A DNA stretch of 17,019 nt from Palsa-883 sp035486355. GTDB lineage: Bacteria > Pseudomonadota > Alphaproteobacteria > Acetobacterales > Acetobacteraceae. Position 1 is the first letter of the stretch, and the number at the start of each line of letters is the position of its first letter. Location of the stretch: positions 1-17,019 of the forward strand of contig DATHNE010000067.1 of assembly GCA_035486355.1 (NCBI GenBank), written 5' to 3'. The notes below the pieces were generated by a model. It was not told where the DNA came from. It saw only the letters and a program-made list of their open reading frames with translations, and searched no databases. The translations under genes and the position numbers were made by a program. Shown one piece after another: positions 1-7,303 of this stretch.

Positions 1-2
1 TG

Positions 3-881
3 CCGGGTGGTCCGGTCTGCGTGAAGCGGGCGCTGGCGAAGCTGCGCGTGGCTGCGGATTGGCGGGCGCCGGTGCGCCGCAATCTCTATGAGGCGCGCTG
101 GATGCGCCGCGCCAATGAGGCTGTGCCAGGTGCCGCGCCGGACCTGCTCGGCCAGGACACCGCCTCGGGGGCGCTGGCCATGCGGTTCCTCGACCCGGCG
201 GACCATGAGCTGTGGAAGGCGCAATTGCACGACGGCCACGCCGATCCTGCCTTTGCTGGCGCCGTGGCGGACCGGCTGGTACGCATTCATGCGGCGACGG
301 CCGCCAATCCGGTTGTGGCGGGGGAGTTCCCCACCGATGAGATCTTCTATGCGATCCGGCTGGAGCCGTACTTGCTGGCCACCGCGCGCGCCCATTCGGA
401 TCTGGCGCCGCGGCTTGAGGCACTGCTCGCCACGACGCAGGCCAACAAGCGTGCATTGGTGCATGGCGATGTCAGCCCCAAGAACATTCTGTGCGGTCCG
501 GAGGGGCCGGTCTTCCTCGACGCCGAATGCGCGTGGTGGGGTGATCCGGCGTTCGATCTGGCGTTCTGTCTCAACCATCTGCTGCTGAAATGTCTGTGGA
601 CGCCGCAAGCGCGCGGTGGCTTCCTCGCGTGCTTCGACGCGATGACGCGCGCTTACCGACACGGCGTCACATGGGAGCCGCCAACGGCGTTGGAAGCCCG
701 CGCCGCGCATCTGTTGCCGGGGTTGTTCCTGGCGCGCGTGGATGGCAAATCGCCGGTCGAGTATGTGACCGCCGAACCGGACAAGGATCGTGTACGGCGC
801 ATGGCGCGGGCGTTGCTGCGCGCGCCATCCGACCATCTTGATGACGTCCGCCAGGCCTGGACCAGGGAGCTCGCCGCATGA
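3..881 (+). CDS. APH-fold small-molecule phosphotransferase, 5' end outside the window
   Basis: This is a kinase of the aminoglycoside phosphotransferase/choline kinase fold, cut off at its 5' end. The frame is open to the window edge. The GTG at 21 looks like an internal Val, because the residues around it (PVCVKRAL) resemble the beta-3 strand with the ATP-binding Lys, which needs an N-terminal strand upstream. The Brenner motif HGDVSPKN supplies the catalytic Asp (codon 468-470) and Asn (483-485). LDAE supplies the Mg-binding Asp (519-521), followed by the family's GDPAFDLAF segment. The fold phosphorylates hydroxyls of small molecules such as methylthioribose, homoserine, choline or sugars. 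The substrate cannot be read from the sequence, and the name does not imply antibiotic resistance. The stop overlaps the start of the enolase-like gene (ATGA, 878-881), so the two are probably translationally coupled and work in one pathway. I am confident of the fold and not of the substrate. Confidence 0.85.
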   Translation, partial: PGGPVCVKRALAKLRVAADWRAPVRRNLYEARWMRRANEAVPGAAPDLLGQDTASGALAMRFLDPADHELWKAQLHDGHADPAFAGAVADRLVRIHAATAANPVVAGEFPTDEIFYAIRLEPYLLATARAHSDLAPRLEALLATTQANKRALVHGDVSPKNILCGPEGPVFLDAECAWWGDPAFDLAFCLNHLLLKCLWTPQARGGFLACFDAMTRAYRHGVTWEPPTALEARAAHLLPGLFLARVDGKSPVEYVTAEPDKDRVRRMARALLRAPSDHLDDVRQAWTRELAA

Positions 882-2176
882 GTGACATCGACGCCGACAC
901 CGACATCGCCTTCGTGCACGGCCGGCGGGTGTGGGACAGCCGCGGCCGTCCGACGGTGGAGGTCGACGTGCTGCTGGAATGCGGCGCGGTCGGCCGGGCG
1001 ATCGCGCCCGCTGGCGCCTCGACCGGCACACACGAGGCGCTGGAGCTGCGCGACGGCGGTGCGGCGTTCGGCGGCTACGATGTGACCAAGGCGGTGCACA
1101 ACGTCAACGCAACGATTTCCCATGCCGTCATGGGCATGGATGCCACCGATCAACCCGCACTGGATCAGGTGTTGATCGAGCTCGATGGCACGCCGAACAA
1201 ATCGCGCCTGGGTGCCAATGCGATTTTGGCGGTCTCGATGGCCGCCGCGCACGCGGCCGCGGCGGCGGCGGGTGAACCGCTGTATCGCTATCTGGGTGAC
1301 GCCAACTCCGTAACGCTGCCGCTGCCGCAGATCCAGATCTTTGGCGGAGGTGCGCACGCCGGGCGGCGCGTCGACATTCAGGACTTCATGATCGCCTGCC
1401 CCTCGGCTGGCAGTTTTGCGGAGGCGCTGGATCGTACGGCCGAAGTTTATCGCGCCGCGGGTATGCTGATGAAACAGGCAGGCAGGCTCGCGGGTGTCGC
1501 GGATGAGGGCGGCTGGTGGCCGGAATTCGCCACCAACGAGCAGGCCCTGGAGACCTTGGTGCGTGCGATCGAGCGCGCCGGATTCACCGCCGGCAAGGAC
1601 GTGGTGATCGCGCTGGACATCGCGGCGTCAGAATTCGGGCGTGGCGGCAAGTACAAGCTGGCGCTGGAGGACAAGGAACTCGACAGCGAGGGCATGATCC
1701 GGCTGCTGGTCGGGTGGCTGGATCGTTTCCCGATCGCCTCGATCGAGGATCCGCTGGCGGAAGACGACGACAGCGGATTTGCCGCATTCACGAAGCACGT
1801 CGGCACGCGCGTGCAGATCGTTGGCGACGACTACCTGGTCACCGACGCCGCGCGCGTGCGGGCGGCGGCGCAGGCGGGCGCGGCCAATACCGTTCTGATC
1901 AAACCGAACCAACGCGGCACGCTGACCGAGACCTACGCGGCCTGGCAGGTGGCCAAGGATGTCGGATACGCCGGCATCGTCTCGGCTCGCTCGGGCGAGA
2001 CCGAGGACACCACGATCGTTCATCTCGCGATCGGCTGGGGTGTCGGGCAATTGAAGGTCGGCAGCTTCGCGCGCAGCGAGCGCATGGCGAAGTGGAACGA
2101 GGCCTTGCGTATCGAGGAAGCGCTTGCGGTGCGGGCGCGGTTTGCCGGCGGCGCAGTTCTGGGGCGATCGCGCTAG
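878..2176 (+). CDS. Enolase superfamily protein, probable divergent enolase paralogue
   Basis: Full-length enolase homologue (432 residues; housekeeping enolases are about 430). Enolase interconverts 2-phosphoglycerate and phosphoenolpyruvate. Conserved elements are the GASTG mobile loop (46-50), GGAHA with His160, DEGG with catalytic Glu210, metal ligands Asp247 (ALD), Glu290 (SIEDP) and Asp317 (VGDD), catalytic Lys342 (LIKPNQ), and Lys393 (GQLKVG) near the C-terminus. Departures from the consensus are clear: SHRSGETED reads SARSGETED, so the active-site His is Ala370; FQEFMI reads IQDFMI, putting Asp169 in place of a conserved Glu; MNIINGGAH reads IQIFGGGAH; and PSGASTG reads PAGASTG. The catalytic core is intact but the substrate pocket is altered. 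With the kinase and 2-hydroxyacid dehydrogenase neighbours, this suggests a specialised dehydratase on a phosphorylated hydroxy acid. A housekeeping role is less likely but not excluded. The start is fixed by the ATGA overlap with the kinase. Confidence 0.88.
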   Translation: MSDIDADTDIAFVHGRRVWDSRGRPTVEVDVLLECGAVGRAIAPAGASTGTHEALELRDGGAAFGGYDVTKAVHNVNATISHAVMGMDATDQPALDQVLIELDGTPNKSRLGANAILAVSMAAAHAAAAAAGEPLYRYLGDANSVTLPLPQIQIFGGGAHAGRRVDIQDFMIACPSAGSFAEALDRTAEVYRAAGMLMKQAGRLAGVADEGGWWPEFATNEQALETLVRAIERAGFTAGKDVVIALDIAASEFGRGGKYKLALEDKELDSEGMIRLLVGWLDRFPIASIEDPLAEDDDSGFAAFTKHVGTRVQIVGDDYLVTDAARVRAAAQAGAANTVLIKPNQRGTLTETYAAWQVAKDVGYAGIVSARSGETEDTTIVHLAIGWGVGQLKVGSFARSERMAKWNEALRIEEALAVRARFAGGAVLGRSR

Positions 2177-2191
2177 CAAGCAGATCATAGA

Positions 2192-2316
2192 GCCACGGAT
2201 GAACACAGGTACACACGGATGAGCCTGCCTCCGCTGCGCGCGATGAAGCCCTCCAGTGGCAGCCGCAAAAGCAAAGGCGCTGACGCGCGTTGGCTGCATC
2301 TGTGTTTATCTGCGGC
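2192..2316. repeat. Degenerate long inverted repeat, dispersed intergenic element type
   Basis: Left arm 2192-2208 (GCCACGGATGAACACAG) matches the reverse complement of 2300-2316 (GCCGCAGATAAACACAG) at 14 of 17 positions. Weaker similarity continues inward, with ACACGGATGAGCC on the left against ACACAGATGCAGCC on the right. The arms resemble the 'ccacggatgaacacagat' class of dispersed intergenic repeats found in many bacterial genomes; this is recalled knowledge and was not searched. The element fills most of the gap between the enolase-like gene and the dehydrogenase. It would form a large imperfect hairpin in a read-through transcript. Confidence 0.55.
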
Positions 2317-2345
2317 GCAAGATTTCTTTGCCTAGGCGCACGCCA

Positions 2346-3278
2346 GTGAACGTCCTATTCCATTACACACCAGGGCCGGATCTGACAGCGCGCCTGGCGG
2401 CGGTACCCGATCTGTGCATCACCTCCTGCCCCGAAGATGACGATGTGCTGTTGATGCGCTTGCTGCTGGATACCGAGGTGCTGTGGCACGTGCTGAAACG
2501 CTGCACCGCCGAGATGATCGCCGCTGCACCGCGCCTGAAGCTGATCCAGAAGATCGGTGTGGGTGTGAACACAATCGACCTCGACGCGGCGAAGGCGCGG
2601 GGCATTCCCGTGTGCAACCTGCCAGGCACCAACGCGCGTGCGGTCGCGGAGCTGACCTTGGCGCTGATGCTGGCCACGCTGCGCCGCGTGCCGCGCTTCG
2701 ATGCCGGGTTGCGCGGTGGCGTGTGGCTGGATCCGGGTTTGCAGGATGGTATTGGCGAGCTGGGTGGCCGCATGGTCGGGCTGGTGGGTTATGGCGCGAT
2801 CCCCCGCCTGCTGGCGCCGGTGCTGGTCGCCGTCGGCTGCACGGTGATCTACGCCGCGCGGCGGGACGTCCCCGACGCGGTGGGAACGCGCCGCCCATTG
2901 GAGGCGCTGCTGGCCGAAGCCGATGTGGTCAGTCTGCACCTGCCGCTGACCCGGGAGACGGCAAGCCTCATCGATACGGCTGCGCTGGCGCGCATGAAGC
3001 CGGGGGCGATCCTGATCAACACCGCGCGCGGGGGATTGGTCGATCCGGTGGCGCTCGCGGCGGCTTTGCGCGCGGGCAAGCTGGCGGGGGCGGGGCTGGA
3101 TGTCTTTGCACAGGAACCGGTAGATCCCAGCGCGCCATTGTTGGGTCTGCCCAACGTGGTCCTGACGCCGCACATTGCCTGGCTCACCACGGGCACATTC
3201 GACCGAAGTTTCAGCCTTGCCGCGGAAAACTGCCGGCGGCTGGTGGCAGGGGAGCCGTTGCTGCACCGCGTGGTGTAG
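2346..3278 (+). CDS. D-isomer-specific 2-hydroxyacid dehydrogenase (NAD(P)-dependent)
   Basis: A 310-residue member of the D-2-hydroxyacid dehydrogenase family (SerA, glyoxylate/hydroxypyruvate reductase and phosphite dehydrogenase relatives), which interconverts 2-hydroxy and 2-oxo acids with a nicotinamide cofactor. Visible hallmarks, in order: the substrate-loop-type segment KIGVGVNTID, the Rossmann motif GLVGYGAIPRLLAP (GxGxxx-like), VVSLHLPLT, the family signature MKPGAILINTARGGLVD with its Arg, GAGLDVFAQEPV with the catalytic Glu region, and LTPHIAW with the catalytic His. GTG at 2346 is chosen as start because the protein then begins VNVLFHYTPG, like its family. An in-frame ATG at 2256 would add about 30 residues read from the intergenic repeat. 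It lies on the same strand as the kinase/enolase-like pair. The substrate is unknown; a 2-oxo acid from that pair is a plausible guess. Confidence 0.85.
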   Translation: MNVLFHYTPGPDLTARLAAVPDLCITSCPEDDDVLLMRLLLDTEVLWHVLKRCTAEMIAAAPRLKLIQKIGVGVNTIDLDAAKARGIPVCNLPGTNARAVAELTLALMLATLRRVPRFDAGLRGGVWLDPGLQDGIGELGGRMVGLVGYGAIPRLLAPVLVAVGCTVIYAARRDVPDAVGTRRPLEALLAEADVVSLHLPLTRETASLIDTAALARMKPGAILINTARGGLVDPVALAAALRAGKLAGAGLDVFAQEPVDPSAPLLGLPNVVLTPHIAWLTTGTFDRSFSLAAENCRRLVAGEPLLHRVV

Positions 3279-3289
3279 CCCCCGGTCCT

Positions 3290-3374
3290 CATGGCGTGGC
3301 TTGGCCATGGCATCCGCGGCTTCTTCGTGCCGCATGCAACGTCGTGGATACGGGCCTACACCCGGCATGACGAC
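3290..3374. repeat. REP-like palindromic intergenic sequences
   Basis: Two imperfect palindromes lie in the 182-bp gap before the oxygenase genes. At 3290-3309 the arms CATGGC and GCCATG flank an 8-nt loop. At 3341-3374 the outer arms GTCGT/ACGAC and inner arms CGGG/CCCG flank CCTACA. The second resembles the 'GGATGCCCGG...CCGGGCATGACG' intergenic palindromes common in alphaproteobacteria; this is recalled and was not searched. It could act as a transcript-stabilising or processing structure. The gap must also hold any promoter for the downstream operon, but I see no convincing -35/-10 pair. Confidence 0.45.
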
Positions 3375-3460
3375 GGGAACGGTCAGCGCTGGCACGCGAC
3401 TTGCTGGACTCCCGCCGCGCGCCGTGGACCAATCCCACGCCTACGCGACCCGGGGGCAGC

Positions 3461-4753
3461 ATGTTTCATCTCGGATGGTTCGTCGGCCGGGGTTACTCCC
3501 CGCATCAATGGAACCAGCCTTGGAGCGGGGCCATCGGCACCGACTTCATGGAACCCGACATCTACATGGACCTCGCCCGCGCCCTGGAGCGCGCGCATTT
3601 CGACTGCCTGATCATCGAGGACGGGTCCTATATCGCCGACGCCTATCAGGGCTCGGCCGAGTATTACCTGCGCACTGGCTACTCCACGCCCAAGCACGAC
3701 CCGATGCCGCTGGTGCCGCTGATCGGCTACGTGACGAAGCATCTCGGCATCATCCCCACGGTCACCACAAGCTTCTATCCGCCCTATCTCGCCGCACGCC
3801 TCAGCGCGACGCTGGACCACCTTACGCATGGCCGCCTCGGCCTCAACGTCGTCACCGCGCACAACGATCGCTCGGCGCAGAATTTCGGCTTGGATCGCCA
3901 CTACGAGCACGACCACCGCTACGTGATGGCCGATGAATGGATGCAAGTGGTCAACGCGCTGTGGGACTCATGGGAACCGGGCGCGATCGTCGCAGACCCG
4001 GTCTCCGGCGTGCTCACCGATCACACCAAGGTGCAGCCGATTCATTTCGAAGGCCAATTCTACAAATGCCGCGGCCCGCTCAACACCGCGCCCGGGCCGC
4101 AGGGCCGCCCCGTCATCTGCCAGGCCGGTGGCTCCCCCGCCGGGCGTGACTTCGCTGCCAAGCACGCCGAGCTGATCATCGCCAAGGTGCGCGGTGTGGC
4201 GGCGGCGAAGCAGAACCGCGCTGATATCTCACGCCGCATGGTTCCGCATGGCCGCACGCCCATGGACTGCAAGGTGTTGTTCTGCACCTCCGTCACCATA
4301 GGCGAAACGATGCAGGAGGCATTGGACAAGCACGATCGCGTGGCGGCTGCGCTAAAGGAGTCGGTCGAGGTGAAGCTGGCCGGCATGTCGTACCTCAGCG
4401 GCATGGATTGTTCCAAGCTCGATCTGGATGCACCGCCGCCGGAGCTGAAGATCAACGCCTCGCGCACCTCGTTCGAGGCTTACGTGGCGGGCGGCGGCAA
4501 GACGCTGCGAGAGATGCTGGAGGAACCCACGGGTGGCGGTATCGACTTCGTCGGCACGCCAGACAGTATCGCCTCGGATATGCAGGCGGCGATGGAGGAG
4601 ATCGGTGGGGATGGGATCCTCATTCAGGATCCGCTGACCCGCAAAGCCGTGTCGGAGATCACGGATGGTCTGGTGCCCGCGTTGAAGCGACGCGGTGTGG
4701 TGCGCACGGCATATCCCCACGCGCTGTTCCGCGACAACCTGCTGGCGTTCTGA
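3461..4753 (+). CDS. LLM-class FMN-dependent monooxygenase, NtaA/DmoA type (first copy)
   Basis: A 430-residue luciferase-like monooxygenase of the nitrilotriacetate monooxygenase (NtaA/SnaA/DszA/DmoA) family. These enzymes use FMNH2 from a separate reductase plus O2 to oxygenate or cleave C-N, C-S or related bonds. Family signatures are TLDHLTHGRLGLNVVTAHND (118-137) followed by NFGLD, and QAGGSPAGRDFAAKHAELI (221-239). The barrel start FHLGWFVGRGY and VTKHLGIIPTVTTSF are also typical. ATG 3461 is preferred, with a G-rich stretch just upstream, over a TTG at 3401 that would add 20 residues of unlikely sequence. The next gene, a diverged member of the same family, starts 9 bp downstream. The substrate is not predictable, and no partner flavin reductase gene is visible. 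Confidence 0.87.
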   Translation: MFHLGWFVGRGYSPHQWNQPWSGAIGTDFMEPDIYMDLARALERAHFDCLIIEDGSYIADAYQGSAEYYLRTGYSTPKHDPMPLVPLIGYVTKHLGIIPTVTTSFYPPYLAARLSATLDHLTHGRLGLNVVTAHNDRSAQNFGLDRHYEHDHRYVMADEWMQVVNALWDSWEPGAIVADPVSGVLTDHTKVQPIHFEGQFYKCRGPLNTAPGPQGRPVICQAGGSPAGRDFAAKHAELIIAKVRGVAAAKQNRADISRRMVPHGRTPMDCKVLFCTSVTIGETMQEALDKHDRVAAALKESVEVKLAGMSYLSGMDCSKLDLDAPPPELKINASRTSFEAYVAGGGKTLREMLEEPTGGGIDFVGTPDSIASDMQAAMEEIGGDGILIQDPLTRKAVSEITDGLVPALKRRGVVRTAYPHALFRDNLLAF

Positions 4754-4762
4754 GGAGCGATC

Positions 4763-6070
4763 ATGCCCACCACGCGCCGCATGCACTTGGTTGCCTATCT
4801 GAAGACCGGACCTACCGCGAACCATGTCGGCGCCTGGCGGCATCCCGCGGCCAATCTGGACGACCTCTTCGAGCCCGAGCGGTACGAGCATCTCGCGCGC
4901 GTGCTGGAGGCTGGATATTTCGATTGCGGGTTCTTTGCCGACACCTTCGGTATCCCCGATCTGCACGGCAACCATTTCCGGACGTTCCTGGAGAAGGGCG
5001 GCCAGATCAGTTACCTCGATCCTCTGGTCGTCTTGCCGCTGATGGCGCGCGTTACCAAACATCTTGGCCTCGGCGCGACGCTTTCCACCACCTTCCAGAC
5101 GCCGTATTACCTCGCGCGCACCCTGGCCTCACTCGACCTGCTGACCAAGGGGCGCGTGGCGTGGAACGTGGTGACCTCGGCGATGAATCTCGAGGCGCGC
5201 AATTTTGGCCTGGACGAGATACCACCCAAGGAGCTGCGCTACGAACGCGGTGACGAGGTGCTGGAGGCCTGCTGCGCGCTGTGGGATTGCTGGGACGCGG
5301 ACGCGCTGGTGATGGAGCGCGAACGTGGCCTGTTCGTGGACGCATCGAAAGTGCGCTACGCCAACTACGCCGGCAAATACGTGCGCACCCGCGGGCCACT
5401 GGCGATGCCGCGCTCGCCGCAAGTGCGCCCGGTGTTCCTGCAGGCGGGCGCCTCACCGCGTGGACGCGATTTCGCCGCACGCTGGGCGGAGATGATCTTC
5501 TGCACGCCGCACACCAAGGAGGATTGCCGCGAATTCCACGATGACATCAAGCAGCGCGTGGGAGCCCATGGCCGGCCGCCACATGACTGTCGTGTGCTGC
5601 CGTCCTTCGCGGTATGTCTGGGAGAGACCGCATTGATCGCGCAGGAGAAAGCTGCGTACCTCGACTCACTGATCGATCCTGAACTGGTGTTGGCTCAGAA
5701 CTCGCACCTGCTGGGTGTCGATCTCAGCGCCCATCGCACCGATGATGCGGTGCGCGCGGCGCAGGGCAATCAGGGCATCCAGGGCTCGCACGACCGTGTG
5801 CTGCAGGTGGCGCAGGCCGAGGGTGTGAGCTTCGCTGAGGCTGCCAGCAAGCCACGCAAGCTGATCACCGGTACGCCTTCGATGGTGGCCGATCATTTCG
5901 AGGACTGGTTCACCAGCCATGTCTGCGACGGCTTCATCCTGTGGCCCACCGTCTTCCCCGGCATGTTCGAGGAATTCACCCGCCTCGTTGTGCCGGAACT
6001 CCAGCGGCGCGGCCTGTTTCGCACCGAGTATCAAGGACGCACGCTGCGCGAGAACCTGAACGCCCCATAA
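4763..6070 (+). CDS. LLM-class FMN-dependent monooxygenase, NtaA/DmoA type (second copy)
   Basis: A 435-residue member of the same flavin monooxygenase family as its upstream neighbour. It has VTKHLGLGATLSTTF (97-111), the signature LDLLTKGRVAWNVVTSA followed by NFGLDE (124-152), and QAGASPRGRDFAARWAEMI (227-245). A strong GAGGAG ribosome site (4752-4757) overlaps the preceding stop and sits 5 nt before the ATG, so the start is well supported and the two are cotranscribed. The copies are clearly diverged: the N-terminal 85 residues and the C-terminal third align only loosely. This is therefore an old paralogue pair, which probably catalyses different steps or acts on different substrates. Enzyme class is firm; substrate is unknown. 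Confidence 0.88.
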   Translation: MPTTRRMHLVAYLKTGPTANHVGAWRHPAANLDDLFEPERYEHLARVLEAGYFDCGFFADTFGIPDLHGNHFRTFLEKGGQISYLDPLVVLPLMARVTKHLGLGATLSTTFQTPYYLARTLASLDLLTKGRVAWNVVTSAMNLEARNFGLDEIPPKELRYERGDEVLEACCALWDCWDADALVMERERGLFVDASKVRYANYAGKYVRTRGPLAMPRSPQVRPVFLQAGASPRGRDFAARWAEMIFCTPHTKEDCREFHDDIKQRVGAHGRPPHDCRVLPSFAVCLGETALIAQEKAAYLDSLIDPELVLAQNSHLLGVDLSAHRTDDAVRAAQGNQGIQGSHDRVLQVAQAEGVSFAEAASKPRKLITGTPSMVADHFEDWFTSHVCDGFILWPTVFPGMFEEFTRLVVPELQRRGLFRTEYQGRTLRENLNAP

Positions 6071-6073
6071 GGA
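6069..6073 (+). promoter_or_regulatory. Ribosome binding site setting the Rieske oxygenase start
   Basis: AAGGA overlaps the TAA stop of the second monooxygenase and lies 8 nt before ATG 6082. It supports that ATG over upstream in-frame starts that would overlap the preceding gene. Confidence 0.6.
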
Positions 6074-6081
6074 CCATCGCC

Positions 6082-7266
6082 ATGGCCGACATCGATCCCG
6101 ATGACGATCCCGCCGAGCTGCCCTATCGCCGTTTCGGCATCCCACAGCTCGGATTTGCGAACTACTGGTACCCAACCATCCTGTCGCGCGAAGTGAAGAA
6201 GAAGCCGCGCGCGGTGCGTCTGTGCGGGCACGACATCGTGCTGTTCCGTGATGCGGGGAAGCTGTTCGCGCTGGAAGACCGTTGCCCGCATCGCGGTGTG
6301 AAGCTTTCGGTCGGTGCCTGCGAATATGCCGGGACCGGGACGATTAGCTGTCCCTATCACGGCTGGACGTTCGACGGCGTCTCCGGACAGCTCGTTGCCG
6401 CGCTGATGGAAGGGCCGGACTCACCCATGACGCGCAAGGTCGCGGTGCGTACCTATCCGGTGCAGGAGCTCGCCGGCATGATCTGGCTGTGGCCGGGCGA
6501 GATGGAACCGCTGCCGTTGCACGAAACAATCCCGACTTACATCGCCGATCAGGACAAGTTCTTCTCGATTCCAGTATATACCGATTACAAATGCAACTGG
6601 CGCTGGCTGGTTGACAACTGGCCGCAAGACCATCACGCGCAATACGTCCATCGCAGCTCGCCGGAGCTGATGTTGCAGCCCGTGCTGCCGTTCGCGCTGA
6701 CGATCGATCCAGTGCCGCTGGACGACAACAAGGGCATGGCGTTCAAGCGCTCCGGCGGCATGACGAAGGCGGATTATCCCGGGCTCGGCCGCTTTCCGAA
6801 CAACGAGTGGTGGCGGGTCATGAAGCCCAGTGGCCGCGGCAATGTTGCCGGCTTCGCCAACTCGCGGGCCTGCAAGGTCTACGGCATCAAGCACCAGTCG
6901 GAGATGTGGCTGCCCGGCCTGACCATCGTCGGGCGCATGAGCGGCGAATACTGCCTGATCCAGTGGGCCGTGCCGGTCGATGCCAACACGACGCGCTGCT
7001 TCAACATCAACAACTTCCGCCGGCTGGGGAAGTGGCGGGAAATCTATGACCGCGTGCACTACCACCTGTGGCGCGGCTGGGCGCACGACCGGCTGTTCTC
7101 CGACCAGGACAAGGTGCTGGTCGAGGCATTGGTGCCGGGGCCGGAGCGGCTGTCGAAGACCGATGTCGGCGTGATCGCCTGGCGCAAATTCGCCGGCCTG
7201 CACGCCAGGCGTCCGGCCGCGGCGGGTCCGCCCGCCGAGACCGAAGTCGCACGACGCTTCGCGTAA
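6082..7266 (+). CDS. Rieske non-heme iron oxygenase, alpha (catalytic) subunit
   Basis: A 394-residue oxygenase with an N-terminal Rieske [2Fe-2S] domain and a C-terminal mononuclear iron domain, of the VanA/phenoxybenzoate-dioxygenase style. Rieske ligands are visible as Cys68-x-His70 (CPHRG) and Cys90-x2-His93 (CPYHGW). The mononuclear iron motif is DNWPQDHHAQYVH (178-190), with His185 and His190 as the likely H-x4-H ligands. QDKVLVEAL near the C-terminus carries the acidic region where the third ligand is usually found. Such enzymes hydroxylate, dihydroxylate or O/N-demethylate substrates with electrons from a ferredoxin/reductase, which is not encoded here. The gene starts 11 bp after the second flavin monooxygenase and closes the operon. 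A demethylase or ring-hydroxylase role is equally possible. Confidence 0.9.
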   Translation: MADIDPDDDPAELPYRRFGIPQLGFANYWYPTILSREVKKKPRAVRLCGHDIVLFRDAGKLFALEDRCPHRGVKLSVGACEYAGTGTISCPYHGWTFDGVSGQLVAALMEGPDSPMTRKVAVRTYPVQELAGMIWLWPGEMEPLPLHETIPTYIADQDKFFSIPVYTDYKCNWRWLVDNWPQDHHAQYVHRSSPELMLQPVLPFALTIDPVPLDDNKGMAFKRSGGMTKADYPGLGRFPNNEWWRVMKPSGRGNVAGFANSRACKVYGIKHQSEMWLPGLTIVGRMSGEYCLIQWAVPVDANTTRCFNINNFRRLGKWREIYDRVHYHLWRGWAHDRLFSDQDKVLVEALVPGPERLSKTDVGVIAWRKFAGLHARRPAAAGPPAETEVARRFA

Positions 7267-7269
7267 CCT

Positions 7270-7303
7270 GAGGGATGGGGGGTTACGTCGCCCCCTGTTC
7301 CTC
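7270..7303. terminator. Candidate stem-loop between convergent genes
   Basis: GGGGG within 7277-7282 can pair with CCCCC at 7291-7295 around an 8-nt loop, and GAGG/CCTC extend the outside. It spans the 16-bp gap between the Rieske and MFS stop codons and runs into the MFS 3' end. There is no T-tract on either strand, so a bidirectional terminator is only a candidate. Confidence 0.3.

Noticed and set aside
3..881. Aminoglycoside resistance gene
   Set aside because: The fold name comes from APH enzymes, but the metabolic context and the lack of resistance-gene features point to a metabolic kinase.
653..1357. 234-codon open frame on the - strand opposite the kinase and enolase-like genes
   Set aside because: It is a GC-driven antisense shadow with Arg/His/Gly-rich sequence, no domain, and runs under two well-supported genes.
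2256..2345. N-terminal extension of the dehydrogenase from ATG 2256
   Set aside because: It is read from the intergenic inverted repeat and is not family-like; GTG 2346 gives the usual N-terminus.
2355..3395. 346-codon open frame on the - strand opposite the dehydrogenase
   Set aside because: It has no recognisable family and a low-complexity Gln/Arg/His composition; the + strand dehydrogenase motifs are unambiguous.
3401..3460. 20-residue upstream extension of the first flavin monooxygenase from a TTG
   Set aside because: The sequence is not family-like and ATG 3461 gives the expected barrel start.
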